DNA of 64,000 nt from Eleftheria terrae (lineage in GTDB: Bacteria; Pseudomonadota; Gammaproteobacteria; Burkholderiales; Burkholderiaceae_C): contig NZ_CP106951.1 in the NCBI RefSeq assembly GCF_030419005.1, positions 5,332,001 through 5,396,000 on the forward strand, read 5' to 3'. Within the stretch, counting starts at the first letter, position 1, and every line of letters begins with the position of its first letter. The position numbers and the translations under genes are program-made. Positions 9,052-18,349 of the stretch are shown here, in pieces. Below the pieces are notes generated by a model. That model saw only the letters and a program-made list of their open reading frames with translations. It searched no databases and had not been told where the DNA came from.

Positions 9052-9549
9052 ATGAAGCACGCCATGACCGCTGTTTTCGCTGCCATTGCCCTGAGTGGGT
9101 GTGCGAGCATTTTTTCCGGCACCAGCCAGCCAGTCGGCGTTTTCAGTGAACCTGAAGGGGCGACTTTCACCGTGACGAACCGGGCCGGCATGCAAGTGCA
9201 CACCGGCACCACGCCGGCGACCTTGACGCTGGCCAGAGGCGCCGGTTATTTCAAGTCCGAAACCTATGTGATCCGCATCCAGAAAGAAGGCTACGCCGCA
9301 AAGGAATTGACCATCACCGGCTCGGTCAACGGCTGGTACTTCGGCAACCTGTTGCTGGGCGGCCTCATCGGCATGCTGGCCGTGGATCCGGCCACCGGCG
9401 CGATGTACTCGCTGCCCGAATCGGTACGTGCGACGCTGGAGCCGCAATCTGCCAAGGCTGCGGCAGCCCCTGGCGCGATCACCATCATTTCGACCGACGC
9501 CGTTGCACCCGAAGTGCTGAAGAACGCGTCGCTGATCGCCGCGTTCTGA
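9052..9549 (+). CDS. Small outer-membrane-type lipoprotein, PEGA-like
   Basis: A 165-residue lipoprotein. The signal peptide ends in lipobox LSGC with the lipidated Cys17. The mature part resembles PEGA-type beta domains (VGVFSEPEGATFTVTNRAG, then IRIQKEGYAAKELTITGSV), which occur in many short envelope lipoproteins. The ATG follows GGAGG by a good distance; an upstream TTG in frame is not needed. It stands alone with its own probable promoter. Its function is unknown. Confidence 0.75.
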   Translation: MKHAMTAVFAAIALSGCASIFSGTSQPVGVFSEPEGATFTVTNRAGMQVHTGTTPATLTLARGAGYFKSETYVIRIQKEGYAAKELTITGSVNGWYFGNLLLGGLIGMLAVDPATGAMYSLPESVRATLEPQSAKAAAAPGAITIISTDAVAPEVLKNASLIAAF

Positions 9550-9747
9550 CGACCCCACGCCGCTGTGCGAGCCGCAGCGGCCTCCTGGGGCCAGCGTCCG
9601 GTACCCGATCGAGCGCCGGCGCGGCCGGCACTCGGGCCGGGTGCTCCGGCCACGGGTGGCAGCTGCCGCTCCGCGATTCCCCCGCTTTCGGAAGAAGCCG
9701 CGCCGACATCCCCGTCTGGGCGCTGGCCGACGTATCGGCCCCTCGCC

Positions 9748-10017
9748 TCACGCAAACGTGAGAACCACCCCGCCCAGCGCGAGCAGGGCGGACCACTGCA
9801 TCGGGAAGCCGAACGCCTGGTGAGGCGCTTGCTCGCCCTCGTCCTGCGCTTCCCGGTTCAGCTTCTTGCCGATCACCCAGACCAGCACGGCCGCCAGCAA
9901 CAAGGCCACCCGCATGGCCGGGAAGTGATTGACGCCCCAGATCCTCGCGGCCAAGCCCCAGAGCGCCAGCGGGATCATGAATCCCAGAATTCCCAGCCCT
10001 CGCCAACTGATCACCAT
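9748..10017 (-). CDS. Small hypothetical membrane protein
   Basis: An 89-residue protein with three hydrophobic segments (GILGFMIPLALWGLAARIW, RVALLLAAVLVWVIG and ALLALGGVVLTFA) joined by a charged loop of about 20 residues. GAGGGAAACACG precedes the ATG, supporting the start. I do not recognise the family. An 8-bp hairpin (CCAGAAGC, 3-base loop, 10046-10064) sits in its presumed leader. Confidence 0.6.
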   Translation of the reverse strand: MVISWRGLGILGFMIPLALWGLAARIWGVNHFPAMRVALLLAAVLVWVIGKKLNREAQDEGEQAPHQAFGFPMQWSALLALGGVVLTFA

Positions 10018-10772
10018 CGTGTTTCCCTCGCATTGACCTCATGCGCCAGAAGCGACGCTTCTGGTTCAGAAGGTTGATAAGTTTTGTTACCTTGTAGTGT
10101 CCCATCCCGTTCGGTGGGTACAGCGTGTGATACGTCACTGTTCGGGCGGCTCGCCGTGGCACTCCCCCGTGTAAGGGGTGGCCCTCCGCTGGCGACTTCA
10201 CGGCAGGGCATCGGCCGGGCCTTGAGCGTGAGTGCTGGGCCTGACGAGCCGGCGCACCGGCTTCCTCCGCCTCCACTGCTCGGGGCCACCGTTGCCCGCA
10301 TGTTTCGCCCCACCGATTTTTTCGCCTGCTTGCATCTGATGCGGTACGGTCAACTTGTTCGGCACTTTGGGTGATGGTTGGCCTCTCGGCACAGTCCTAT
10401 GCTGCCGGTCGAATGCGCGAGCAGATGGAAAACGAGTCAAACACCTCGCCTCGATGCGGCAACTGCACAGGACGGATGGCGGCGTTCGGCCACATTGGCC
10501 GGCGCAACACCGTTCCGCGCTGAAGGCCGGGCGCCGCAGGGCGCCTGGCCGGCCCCTTGGCGCGGCACCTGTGCATCACGCCGGTGAAGGACCGCCGCAT
10601 GGGCAGGCAGCGATCTTCTCCTTCCATCTGATGGCGCGTTCTGGACCTGCCGCTTGCGAGCCGCCTGAGCACGCCGCGGCAGTGGGCGGGACCCGCATCG
10701 CCGGCGTTCTGCTTCCCCGCGCACGCGCCCCCAGGGGCACGTGCTGCCTTTCTCTCGCACTTGAACAAACTT
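10018..10772. other. Intergenic region of about 750 bases
   Basis: No supported gene. It contains the 10046-10064 inverted repeat in the leader of the small membrane protein, and it ends with AGGAGG (10773-10778) used by the next gene. No promoter pair stood out. Confidence 0.4.
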
Positions 10773-10784
10773 AGGAGGATGTGC

Positions 10785-12785
10785 ATGTCCCGGATTGAAC
10801 GGATCAAGGCCCTGACCGAGTTGCTGTCGCAGTCGTCCGCGCGCTGGTCACCGAGCCGGCGCGGCTGGATGTTGACGACCGCATCCAGCGCCTTGCTCGC
10901 CGGATGCGGCGGTGGTGGCGACAGCAGCGGCGGCGCCTCGGAAAGCGCCCTGTCCGCGGCGGCGGCAGTGCCTGCTGCCGCGGACCCGCTGGACACCATC
11001 GTCTTCAGCGACTTCAAAAGGCAATGGGCGCCCGCCCGCCGGCAGGAACTGCAGAAGCTGATCGACACGCTCGACCGGCTCGGGCCCATCGACGTCGACA
11101 GTGGGCTCGACAAGCTGAATGCGGCCATCGCCGAGGCCGAGCGCACGGGCCGGCCCATCCGCCTCGCATCGGGCAAACGGACTCGCATTGCGGGCAACGA
11201 CCAGAAGTGGGAGCTCAAGGAGGTCGGCACACCTGAGCGGCCGGTGCGGATCTACTGCGGCAATGTGGATGGGCAGCACATCCTTGAAGGGGGTGGCTGG
11301 CTGTTCGCAAACAACAGCCATGTGCACATCTACAACTGCCGCTTCGTGCAAACGACCGTGCAGGGCGTCTATTCCAGGCTCGTGGTCAAGTTCAATACGT
11401 TCGAATGCAATAAGGACAGGCTGCAGACCGCGGTGCGGATGTTGCCGCTGAGCTGGGACTCGCTGCACAACGAGCTGGACATGCAGTGGAACCACATCGG
11501 CAAAGCGCAATACTGCCTCTATGCTCACGACCTGCGCAACTCCCGCTTCAGCTACAACTGGTGCGACGAAATTGTCGCCAGCACCGTGCACTTCAACGGC
11601 GGCTTCGACAACCATTTCGACCACAACTACATCTTCGGTGGCAAGACCGGCATCATCAACGCCGTGCGTGGGGTGATCAACCCGAGCGCGGCTGCGGCCG
11701 AGTCGCGGGCCCGCCACCAATCACACTTCGGCACCCGCATCCGCTACAACCGCATTCGCAATGTCGCCGAGGAGTCGATCAGCTACGACGCCTATCCCAC
11801 CGATACCGAGCGGCATCCGGTGATCGACCATCTGCTGGTAGGGCGCATCGGGGCTACTAAGCGCGGGATCGTTGATGGGCCGGAACAGCCCAAGCTGTTG
11901 ATCTGGAGCCGCTATGAGTTCACGGACCGGCACCCCGGCATTTCCAATCCGGTTGTGAACATCATTCCCCAGCCTACGGGTGATCCAAAGCACCCCTCCA
12001 GATCCTTGTACCGAGGCTATTGCATCATGTGGCTGGAGGGCCGCCTGCAGGGCAAGTACGCGCAGATCTATGACTGCACCTCTGTCGGCGACACACGGGT
12101 GGTGGGATTTGCGCTGAGGAGCCCGGGGTTCGAGGAGAACCGCTTGCGCAAGCGCACCGAAGCCGGCGTGCGTCCGAACGAGCTGACGCAGGAGGACCTG
12201 AACGAAGCTGTGCCGGACGGCGACTGGGTCACCGTCTGCGCGATCGCGGCGGACTTCGAGATCAGCCGCAACGTCATCGACGTGGACCGCATCACCGACC
12301 ATACGGTGGCCGGGATCGTGCTGTGGGGCGCCGGCGTCGGCTTCTCGATCAACAACAACGACATTCGACCTGCAGGTCCGGTCCGCGACGGCCGCGACGG
12401 CATCGCGGTGTGCCATGTTGCCGGCTTCAACCCGAAGGACATGGTGGAGCGTCTGCAGGGAGGCGAAGAGCGCCGTACACGCACGGCGAAGGGGGCCTAC
12501 GAGACGTGCTTGGCCCCGGTGACGCACGGCAGCATCGTGGGCAACCGGCTCAACGGGCTGCCGCTGTTGGTGGACTGCAGGTCCTACACAGATTGGACGG
12601 TCGAGGGGGAAGGGCGGCCACACCTGTACTACACCTTCCCGCTCAAGGTGCACGGCAATCGTGGCCTGGAGAGCGTGCCGATCACTGTCCCCATGTGGTG
12701 CAACAAGTGGCGCATTGACCTGCCGGGTGCCGTGCCGGCGTTCCATCCAGGCAGCGACTACTTCTTCGACAACACCACCACCTGA
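10785..12785 (+). CDS. Secreted parallel beta-helix lipoprotein
   Basis: A 666-residue protein. The N-terminus carries SRRGWML (Arg25-Arg26) and lipobox LLAGC with Cys41, so it looks like a Tat-type lipoprotein signal followed by a Gly/Ser-rich linker. The body is rich in short beta-coil turns with stacked Asn (NNSHVHIYNCRFVQT, NHFDHNYIFGG, FSINNNDIRPAG), the mark of right-handed parallel beta-helices such as polysaccharide lyases of PL6 type and glycoside hydrolases. ATG at 10785 was chosen because AGGAGG lies six bases upstream; ATG at 10779 would overlap it. The substrate is unknown and no catalytic set was assigned. Confidence 0.7.
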   Translation: MSRIERIKALTELLSQSSARWSPSRRGWMLTTASSALLAGCGGGGDSSGGASESALSAAAAVPAAADPLDTIVFSDFKRQWAPARRQELQKLIDTLDRLGPIDVDSGLDKLNAAIAEAERTGRPIRLASGKRTRIAGNDQKWELKEVGTPERPVRIYCGNVDGQHILEGGGWLFANNSHVHIYNCRFVQTTVQGVYSRLVVKFNTFECNKDRLQTAVRMLPLSWDSLHNELDMQWNHIGKAQYCLYAHDLRNSRFSYNWCDEIVASTVHFNGGFDNHFDHNYIFGGKTGIINAVRGVINPSAAAAESRARHQSHFGTRIRYNRIRNVAEESISYDAYPTDTERHPVIDHLLVGRIGATKRGIVDGPEQPKLLIWSRYEFTDRHPGISNPVVNIIPQPTGDPKHPSRSLYRGYCIMWLEGRLQGKYAQIYDCTSVGDTRVVGFALRSPGFEENRLRKRTEAGVRPNELTQEDLNEAVPDGDWVTVCAIAADFEISRNVIDVDRITDHTVAGIVLWGAGVGFSINNNDIRPAGPVRDGRDGIAVCHVAGFNPKDMVERLQGGEERRTRTAKGAYETCLAPVTHGSIVGNRLNGLPLLVDCRSYTDWTVEGEGRPHLYYTFPLKVHGNRGLESVPITVPMWCNKWRIDLPGAVPAFHPGSDYFFDNTTT

Positions 12786-12876
12786 CGCCACCAGCTTGGC
12801 GTGCAGCCACGGGCCGGATGGCCGGCCCGTGGCGCAGCCGGGTGCCCAACGAAGGGCGGCAGTCGCCGCCTTGCTC

Positions 12877-15504
12877 CTAGGCAACAGTGCAAGCGTGCAC
12901 GGCGCCCGTGCAGAGGTGCTCACCGGCCGCCCCCAGGGCGGGCATCAAGCACGGGGCACGGCCGCATCCCAGCCGCCTGCGACGCCGGCCGGCCCTCACC
13001 ATGGCAGCGAGCCCCAGCCCCATCAAGGCCCAGCTACCCGGCTCCGGCACCGGGCTGGCAGACGCCACGGTGAGCGTCAGCCCATCATGGCCATAGCTCA
13101 CGTCGAGCCGGTACAAGGCGCTGTCGAGGTTGCTCCACACATGCTCGAAGGTGCCCAAGCCCAGGCGCCAGCCGTCCACCACCTTGTAGCTGCCCAGCAC
13201 CGGCGTGCCGAGGAAATCGACCTGCAAGCTGCCCCCGAAGCTGACCGTGCCGTCGATCAGGAGGCGGTCATGGCGGCCCAGGCTGGCGATGTCGACGTCC
13301 AGCAGGCTGTGGTCGCCCAAGCTGACGTCACCGCGAAGGCGCGCCGTGCCCACCGTCTGCTCGCCGCCGGCCCCCAGCCGGCCCTGCTCGAACTCCAGCC
13401 GCCGGGCGTCCAGCGTGCCGTCCACCCAGGTGGCGCTGTCGGCGCCTTGCTGAAGGTAGCCGCGCTTCGGGTCCCGGCTGTCGCCTTTCACCTCCCAGAG
13501 CGTGTCGCCGTCTTCCAGGCGCAGCACCCCCCGGTTCGTCAACGAGCCTTGCGTGGCCAGGCTGGCACGGTGTTGCAGGCGGATCTCGCCGCTGTTGACG
13601 ACCAGCGCCTGCAAGGCGTTCCTCGCCTGCCCTTGGACCAGGCTGGCCAGCTCGGCGCCGCGCCCGTCCAGCACGATGGTGCCCCCGTTGTCCCCGATGA
13701 GCGCGGGCAGCCCGCCCTGCTGGCCGAGGTTGAGCGCGATGGTGCCGTCGCGAGCGATGTAGCCGCCGGTGAGCCGTCTTGACTCGGCGTCCCACTGCTT
13801 CAGCGAGCCATCGACCTGGATGCGCGACCGCACCGCTTCGAGCTGGCCGGCGTTGTCCAGCGCCCCCGTGAAGCGCAGCCGGCCGCTGCCATTGGTGACC
13901 TGCACCTTCCCCCGGTTGTTAAAAACGCCTCCGATCTCGGTGGCGGCGACGCCGGTCTTCAGGTAGCGGCCGTTCATCTCCATGCGCGCCACCTGAATCC
14001 GGCTGACGCGCTCGCCATCGGGGCCGACCGACGTGCCGTTGTCGTTCTGGTCCGAGAACAGGGCGCCCGGCGCAATGACGATGGTGCCGCGGCCATCGAC
14101 GTTCGCCAGATTGCCCTCCCAGTCGACCCGGCCCAGGAATTCCATGGTGGTGTCGATGCGCTTGCCGTAGAAGTAGTCGCGCTCGCCATCGGGGTCATGG
14201 CCCGCCCCATCGCGCAGCCGCGCGTGGCCGCGCACGCGTACCGGGCCGGTGACGTCGAGCCTGCCGTCCTGCCAGTCCAGGTCGCCGACCGTCAGCGCGC
14301 CGTCCAGCGTCAACACGCTGTAGATGGGCTCGGAGCTGGGTTGTGGCAGCGATTCCGCAATACGCAACCCGGCCACGTTCAGGTTGCCCCTGACATTCAA
14401 CATGTTCCCGCCCACCACCTCCAGGCGGCCGCGCGTGCTGTCCAGGCGCGCCACGTCGAACACGGCTCCGCTCAGTTGCAGCGTACCCTGGTTGCGGATG
14501 GTGCCTGCGAAGGTGTTGCCGATGCTCATCGACGCAAGGCCGCCAGCGCCGATCTGCCAGCGTGCCGAGCCCAGCACCCGGCCGACATGCAGGGCGCCAC
14601 GATGGACCGTGACCTTGCCGTCGATCAGGCTGGGCATGTCGTTCTTGTCGCGTTCGATCGTGAACGTGCCGCCGTCGACATGGATCGTGCCGTTGCTGGA
14701 GAAGCTGCCGTTGGGATACCGGTCGATCTGCAACTGGCCTTCCCTGACCGTCAGCGTGCCGTGGTTCTGAAAGGCATACCAGTCGGTCGCGATGGTGGTT
14801 CGATGCGCCCCGGTCTTCAGGTAGTGCCCATCGTTCGTCAGGCTGGAGAAGGCGGTGTCTAGGCCGCGAAAGCGGTGTGGCGAGGCTGCGTCATGAAAGG
14901 TGCCGCGGGCGCCGATACGCAGGCTGGACGAGTACAGGGGCTGCAGGGAGCTGCCGGTCCAGATGGTGGTGCCGTTGAGCTCCAGGTCCAGGCTGCTGCC
15001 TCCCCGCAGCCGCGACGTGCCGCCGAGTTCGGCTCGACCGTTCACGACCACCTTCAGCCGGGCCGGTGGCGCGGGCAGGGCGGAGCTGCCGAGCTGGCCG
15101 TCGGTCCAGCTCAGTCGGTCGAGGGTAAGCGTGCTGGCGGCACTGGCCGTCAACTCGCCGCCGCGCAGGTCCAGATGGCCGAGGCGGGAGGATCCGCCGC
15201 CCAGGCTCAACATGCCGCCGCTCATGGTGAGCCGACCGCTGCCGCTCACCGAAGCCGCCCTGAAGCTGCCCTGGCGCAGCCAGGAATCCCACCGCTGCAG
15301 CCAGGCATGGTCGCTGCTGTCCAGCGGCGGGCCATCGAGCCAGTTGGATTCAAGATCCCAGTACGGGGCGTCAGGTCCGGCGCCACCGCTCCACGTCCGG
15401 TCGGCCGCCTGGACCGGGGCGAGGGCGGCAGGGGCCGCGAGGGCAAGGGCCGCCAACCGCGATATCGATGGCAGGCACGACTTCGGGGACAACAACAACC
15501 ACAT
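12877..15504 (-). CDS. PEP-CTERM sorting domain surface protein with repetitive beta structure
   Basis: An 875-residue secreted protein. A signal peptide (LAALALAAPAALAPVQA) is followed by a Gly/Asn/Asp-rich beta-strand body resembling autotransporter or filamentous surface passengers. A PEP-CTERM signal is at residues 819-844: VPEP, a hydrophobic helix, then RRRRR. Such signals are processed by exosortase (EpsH family) and tie proteins to exopolysaccharide secretion. Oddly, 31 more residues with four cysteines follow the basic cluster, where the family normally ends. GGAGGATCT supports the start. No exosortase lies in this window. The gene is convergent with the beta-helix lipoprotein gene. 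Confidence 0.8.
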   Translation of the reverse strand: MWLLLSPKSCLPSISRLAALALAAPAALAPVQAADRTWSGGAGPDAPYWDLESNWLDGPPLDSSDHAWLQRWDSWLRQGSFRAASVSGSGRLTMSGGMLSLGGGSSRLGHLDLRGGELTASAASTLTLDRLSWTDGQLGSSALPAPPARLKVVVNGRAELGGTSRLRGGSSLDLELNGTTIWTGSSLQPLYSSSLRIGARGTFHDAASPHRFRGLDTAFSSLTNDGHYLKTGAHRTTIATDWYAFQNHGTLTVREGQLQIDRYPNGSFSSNGTIHVDGGTFTIERDKNDMPSLIDGKVTVHRGALHVGRVLGSARWQIGAGGLASMSIGNTFAGTIRNQGTLQLSGAVFDVARLDSTRGRLEVVGGNMLNVRGNLNVAGLRIAESLPQPSSEPIYSVLTLDGALTVGDLDWQDGRLDVTGPVRVRGHARLRDGAGHDPDGERDYFYGKRIDTTMEFLGRVDWEGNLANVDGRGTIVIAPGALFSDQNDNGTSVGPDGERVSRIQVARMEMNGRYLKTGVAATEIGGVFNNRGKVQVTNGSGRLRFTGALDNAGQLEAVRSRIQVDGSLKQWDAESRRLTGGYIARDGTIALNLGQQGGLPALIGDNGGTIVLDGRGAELASLVQGQARNALQALVVNSGEIRLQHRASLATQGSLTNRGVLRLEDGDTLWEVKGDSRDPKRGYLQQGADSATWVDGTLDARRLEFEQGRLGAGGEQTVGTARLRGDVSLGDHSLLDVDIASLGRHDRLLIDGTVSFGGSLQVDFLGTPVLGSYKVVDGWRLGLGTFEHVWSNLDSALYRLDVSYGHDGLTLTVASASPVPEPGSWALMGLGLAAMVRAGRRRRRLGCGRAPCLMPALGAAGEHLCTGAVHACTVA

Positions 15505-15766
15505 AGATCCTCCGAGAGGGGATGAGAATGGCGCGGCCCGCTGGCGCCGAAGCCGGCGACGGTCAGTGCGCCTGTTGGCGAGCTTTCCAGCGCCGCGATC
15601 GCCCGTCAGTGAAGGTGTGAAACAAGCGCTTCAAGGCTGCAATGCCACCCACACCGGGGCCCGCCGCACCGGCCGCCTGCCGGGGCTTGCGATGTTGTCC
15701 CTGGCCGTCGCGACCCTCTGGCATCATCGCCGCCACCCGGCCCCGGCCGGCAAGGAGACGAGAACG

Positions 15767-17065
15767 ATGCCCTGGTTCCCTCAATCGGCCCTCAACGATG
15801 GCGTGCGCAAGCGCGAGGTGTTCGGCTGGGCGATGTACGACTTCGCCAACTCCGGCTACACCACGGTGGTGCTCACGGCGGTGTTCAACGCCTACTTCGT
15901 CGCCGTGGTGGCCGGCAACGCGCAGTGGGCCACGCTGGCCTGGACGGCGTCGCTCGCGGCCTCCTGCCTGATCGTGATGCTCACCATGCCGACGCTCGGC
16001 GCCTGGGCGGACCTGCGCGCGGCCAAGAAGCGCCTGCTGGCCTTCACCACCGCGGGCTGCGTGGCCACTACGCTGGCGCTCGCGCTGGCAGGGCGGGGCG
16101 ATGTCGGCTGGGCCGTGGTGGCCGTCATCCTGTCCAACTGCTTCTATGCCTATGGCGAGTCGCTGATCGCCTCCTTCCTGCCGGAGCTGGCGCGGGCCGA
16201 TGCGCTCGGCCGCGTGTCGGGTTGGGGCTGGAGCTTCGGCTACTTCGGCGGCATGCTCGCGCTCGGCCTCAGCCTGGCCTACGTGCTCTGGGCCCAGGGG
16301 CAAGGCCAGCCGGCCACCGAGTTCGTGCCGGTGACCCTGGTCATCACCGCGGTGGTGTACGGCCTGGCTGCGCTGGCCACCTTCGCCCTGTTAAAGGAGC
16401 GGGCGGTGGCGCAGGCGGCGCCGACAGGCGCTGTCGGCATGGCCGCCTCGCTGCGGCAGCTGGCCCAGACGCTGCGCCATGCCCGCCGCTACCGCGACTT
16501 CAGCTGGCTGCTGGCCTGCACGGCCAGCTACCAGGCCGGCATTGCGGTGGTCATTGCATTGGCGGCCGTCTATGCCGAGCAGGTGCTGGGATTCCAGCAG
16601 ACCGACACCATGGCGCTGGTCTTCGGCGTCAACATCGCCTCGGCCGTGGGGGCCTTCGGCTTCGGTTACCTGCAGGACCGAGCCGGGCACAAGCGCGCGC
16701 TGGCCCTGACACTGCTGGGCTGGATCGTCATGACCGCACTGGCGGTGGCCGCCACCTCGGCGCCACTGTTCTGGGTGGCCGCCGTGATCGCCGGCCTGTG
16801 CATGGGTGCCAGCCAGTCCGCCGGGCGGGCGCTGGCCGGCGTGTTCGCGCCACCCGCGCGGCTGGCGGAGTTCTATGGCCTGTGGACCTTCGCGGTGCGG
16901 CTCGCGGCGCTGATCGGCCCGGTCACCTACGGGCTGGTGTCCTGGGCCAGCGGCGGCAACCACCGATTGGCATTTGGCGCCACGGCGCTGTTCTTCCTGG
17001 CCGGCCTGGCGCTGCTCAGGCCGGTGGACGTGGCACGCGGTCGCGCCGCGGCGCTCGCCGCCTGA
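15767..17065 (+). CDS. MFS transporter, UMF1/Atg22-like family
   Basis: A 432-residue polytopic membrane protein with about 12 hydrophobic segments. The N-terminal WAMYDFANSGYTTVVLTAVF matches the W-x2-YD-x-ANS signature of the UMF1 (Atg22-like) branch of the major facilitator superfamily. A central hydrophilic loop near residue 220 divides the two six-helix halves. AAGGAGA lies about eight bases upstream of the ATG. The substrate is unknown. The stop codon is three bases from the end of the convergent murI. Confidence 0.82.
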   Translation: MPWFPQSALNDGVRKREVFGWAMYDFANSGYTTVVLTAVFNAYFVAVVAGNAQWATLAWTASLAASCLIVMLTMPTLGAWADLRAAKKRLLAFTTAGCVATTLALALAGRGDVGWAVVAVILSNCFYAYGESLIASFLPELARADALGRVSGWGWSFGYFGGMLALGLSLAYVLWAQGQGQPATEFVPVTLVITAVVYGLAALATFALLKERAVAQAAPTGAVGMAASLRQLAQTLRHARRYRDFSWLLACTASYQAGIAVVIALAAVYAEQVLGFQQTDTMALVFGVNIASAVGAFGFGYLQDRAGHKRALALTLLGWIVMTALAVAATSAPLFWVAAVIAGLCMGASQSAGRALAGVFAPPARLAEFYGLWTFAVRLAALIGPVTYGLVSWASGGNHRLAFGATALFFLAGLALLRPVDVARGRAAALAA

Positions 17066-17068
17066 GCG

Positions 17069-17881
17069 TCAGCCGGGCAGGGCGGTCACCGCCACCGGAA
17101 AGTCGAGCCAGTGGCCGGCGATGCGCTGCAGCACGGCCGGGTCACCGCTGGTGCAGGCCTGCACCAGCCCGGGCGCGCTGGCGGCCGGCAGGTCGCCATG
17201 CGTCTTCAAGACCTGGGTGACGGTCTGCCGTGCGACGGGCTCGGCCGTGTCGATCAGCTGGACGCCCGCGCCCAGCTCGGCCGCGAACAACGGGGCCACG
17301 AAGGGATAGTGCGTGCAGCCCAGCACCACCGTGTCCACCCCGGCGGCTCGCAGCGGGGCGCAATAGCGCTGCACCAGCTCGCGCACCTGGGCCGACTCCA
17401 GCTCGCCTTGCTCGATGGCGTGCGCCAGCCCCGGACAGGGCTGCAGATGCACCTGCGACTGCTCGCGGTAGGTGGACAGCAGCGCCTGGAACTTGGCGCT
17501 CTGCAGCGTGGCGGCGGTGGCCACCACACCGACCCTGCCGTTGCGGCTCAGCGCGACCGCGGGCTTGAGCCCCGGCTCCACGCCGACGAAGGCGGTGTCG
17601 GGCCAGCGTTCCCGAAGCTGGTGGATGGCCGCCACCGTGGCGGTGTTGCAGGCCACCACCACCACCCGCGCTCCACGCCCGCGCAGGAATTCGGTGATGT
17701 AGCAGGCGCGGTGCACCACGTAGGCCGGGTCGCGCTCGCCATACGGCGCATGGCCCGAATCGGCGACGTAGAGCAGGGCGGCGCCCGGCAGGTGGCGGTG
17801 CAGGGCGCGCAGCACCGAAAGGCCGCCGACGCCGGAATCGAAAACGCCGACCAGCGGCGGGGGAACGGAAGAGGTGGACAT
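17069..17881 (-). CDS. murI: Glutamate racemase
   Basis: Cytoplasmic enzyme that makes D-glutamate for peptidoglycan. The 270-residue length is typical. The two catalytic cysteines are present as Cys78 (VACNTATVAA) and Cys189 (GCTHYPF), together with FDSGVGGLSV near the N-terminus. The start chosen gives MSTSSVPPPLVGVFDSG; longer in-frame extensions run into low-complexity Arg/Ala sequence and are unlikely. Confidence 0.95.
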   Translation of the reverse strand: MSTSSVPPPLVGVFDSGVGGLSVLRALHRHLPGAALLYVADSGHAPYGERDPAYVVHRACYITEFLRGRGARVVVVACNTATVAAIHQLRERWPDTAFVGVEPGLKPAVALSRNGRVGVVATAATLQSAKFQALLSTYREQSQVHLQPCPGLAHAIEQGELESAQVRELVQRYCAPLRAAGVDTVVLGCTHYPFVAPLFAAELGAGVQLIDTAEPVARQTVTQVLKTHGDLPAASAPGLVQACTSGDPAVLQRIAGHWLDFPVAVTALPG

Positions 17882-18215
17882 CGTCGATGCAGGGGTCTGA
17901 GGCCGCGGCAGTCTAGCAGCGTGGCCTCGCGCCCGCCGATCCCCGCAACGAGCGGCGCGCCGCCCGGGATGCAATGGCGGCAGCCACAGGGAAGGGCCGG
18001 CCCGCCCGCCTGCCCGGCGTGCCGCACCTAGTGCGGCTGCCCGGCGTGCCGCCCGATCCCTCCGCGCTGCCCAGCAAAGCGGCCGCTTTCCGGGCCGGCT
18101 GGCCGCCCGGCGCGCTCGCGCCGCCGGCCCGCCGCGTCGGACCTGCCGGCGTCCCGCTTTCGCCGGGAAAGCTGAAAAGGGGCTGGACGAAGGCCCCCCG
18201 GCTTCGACTAGAATA
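17882..18215. other. Intergenic region between murI and the etf operators
   Basis: No gene seen. It is very GC-rich with several GGCCGG-type short inverted repeats. The two operators of the etfBA operon follow it and are listed separately. Confidence 0.4.
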
Positions 18216-18227
18216 GAACGACCGTTC
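18216..18227 (+). promoter_or_regulatory. Palindromic TetR-type operator upstream of etfBA
   Basis: GAACG-AC-CGTTC is a perfect 5+5 palindrome, 123 bases before the etfB start and followed by a T-run. Palindromes of this kind are bound by TetR-family regulators of fatty acid oxidation genes in proteobacteria. The regulator itself is not in the window. Confidence 0.5.
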
Positions 18228-18317
18228 GTTTTTTTTCGGCGCGGTTTCCCCCCACCCCGGGTTTCCGAGTCACTTGCGCGGCAGCCTGACGAGTGCACCG
18301 CAACATAGAATCCCGAG

Positions 18318-18333
18318 TTACGTTTACGTCAAT
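18318..18333 (+). promoter_or_regulatory. Putative MerR/LiuR-like operator upstream of etfB
   Basis: TTACGTTTACGTCAAT, an imperfect palindrome 17 bases before the etfB start. It shares the 13-mer ACGTTTACGTCAA with the perfect palindrome in front of the 3-hydroxyacyl-CoA dehydrogenase gene near 56.2 kb. Similar ACGT-ACGT palindromes are predicted sites for LiuR (MerR family) in branched-chain amino acid catabolism. Confidence 0.5.
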
Positions 18334-18349
18334 CAAAGGAGATCGTCGC

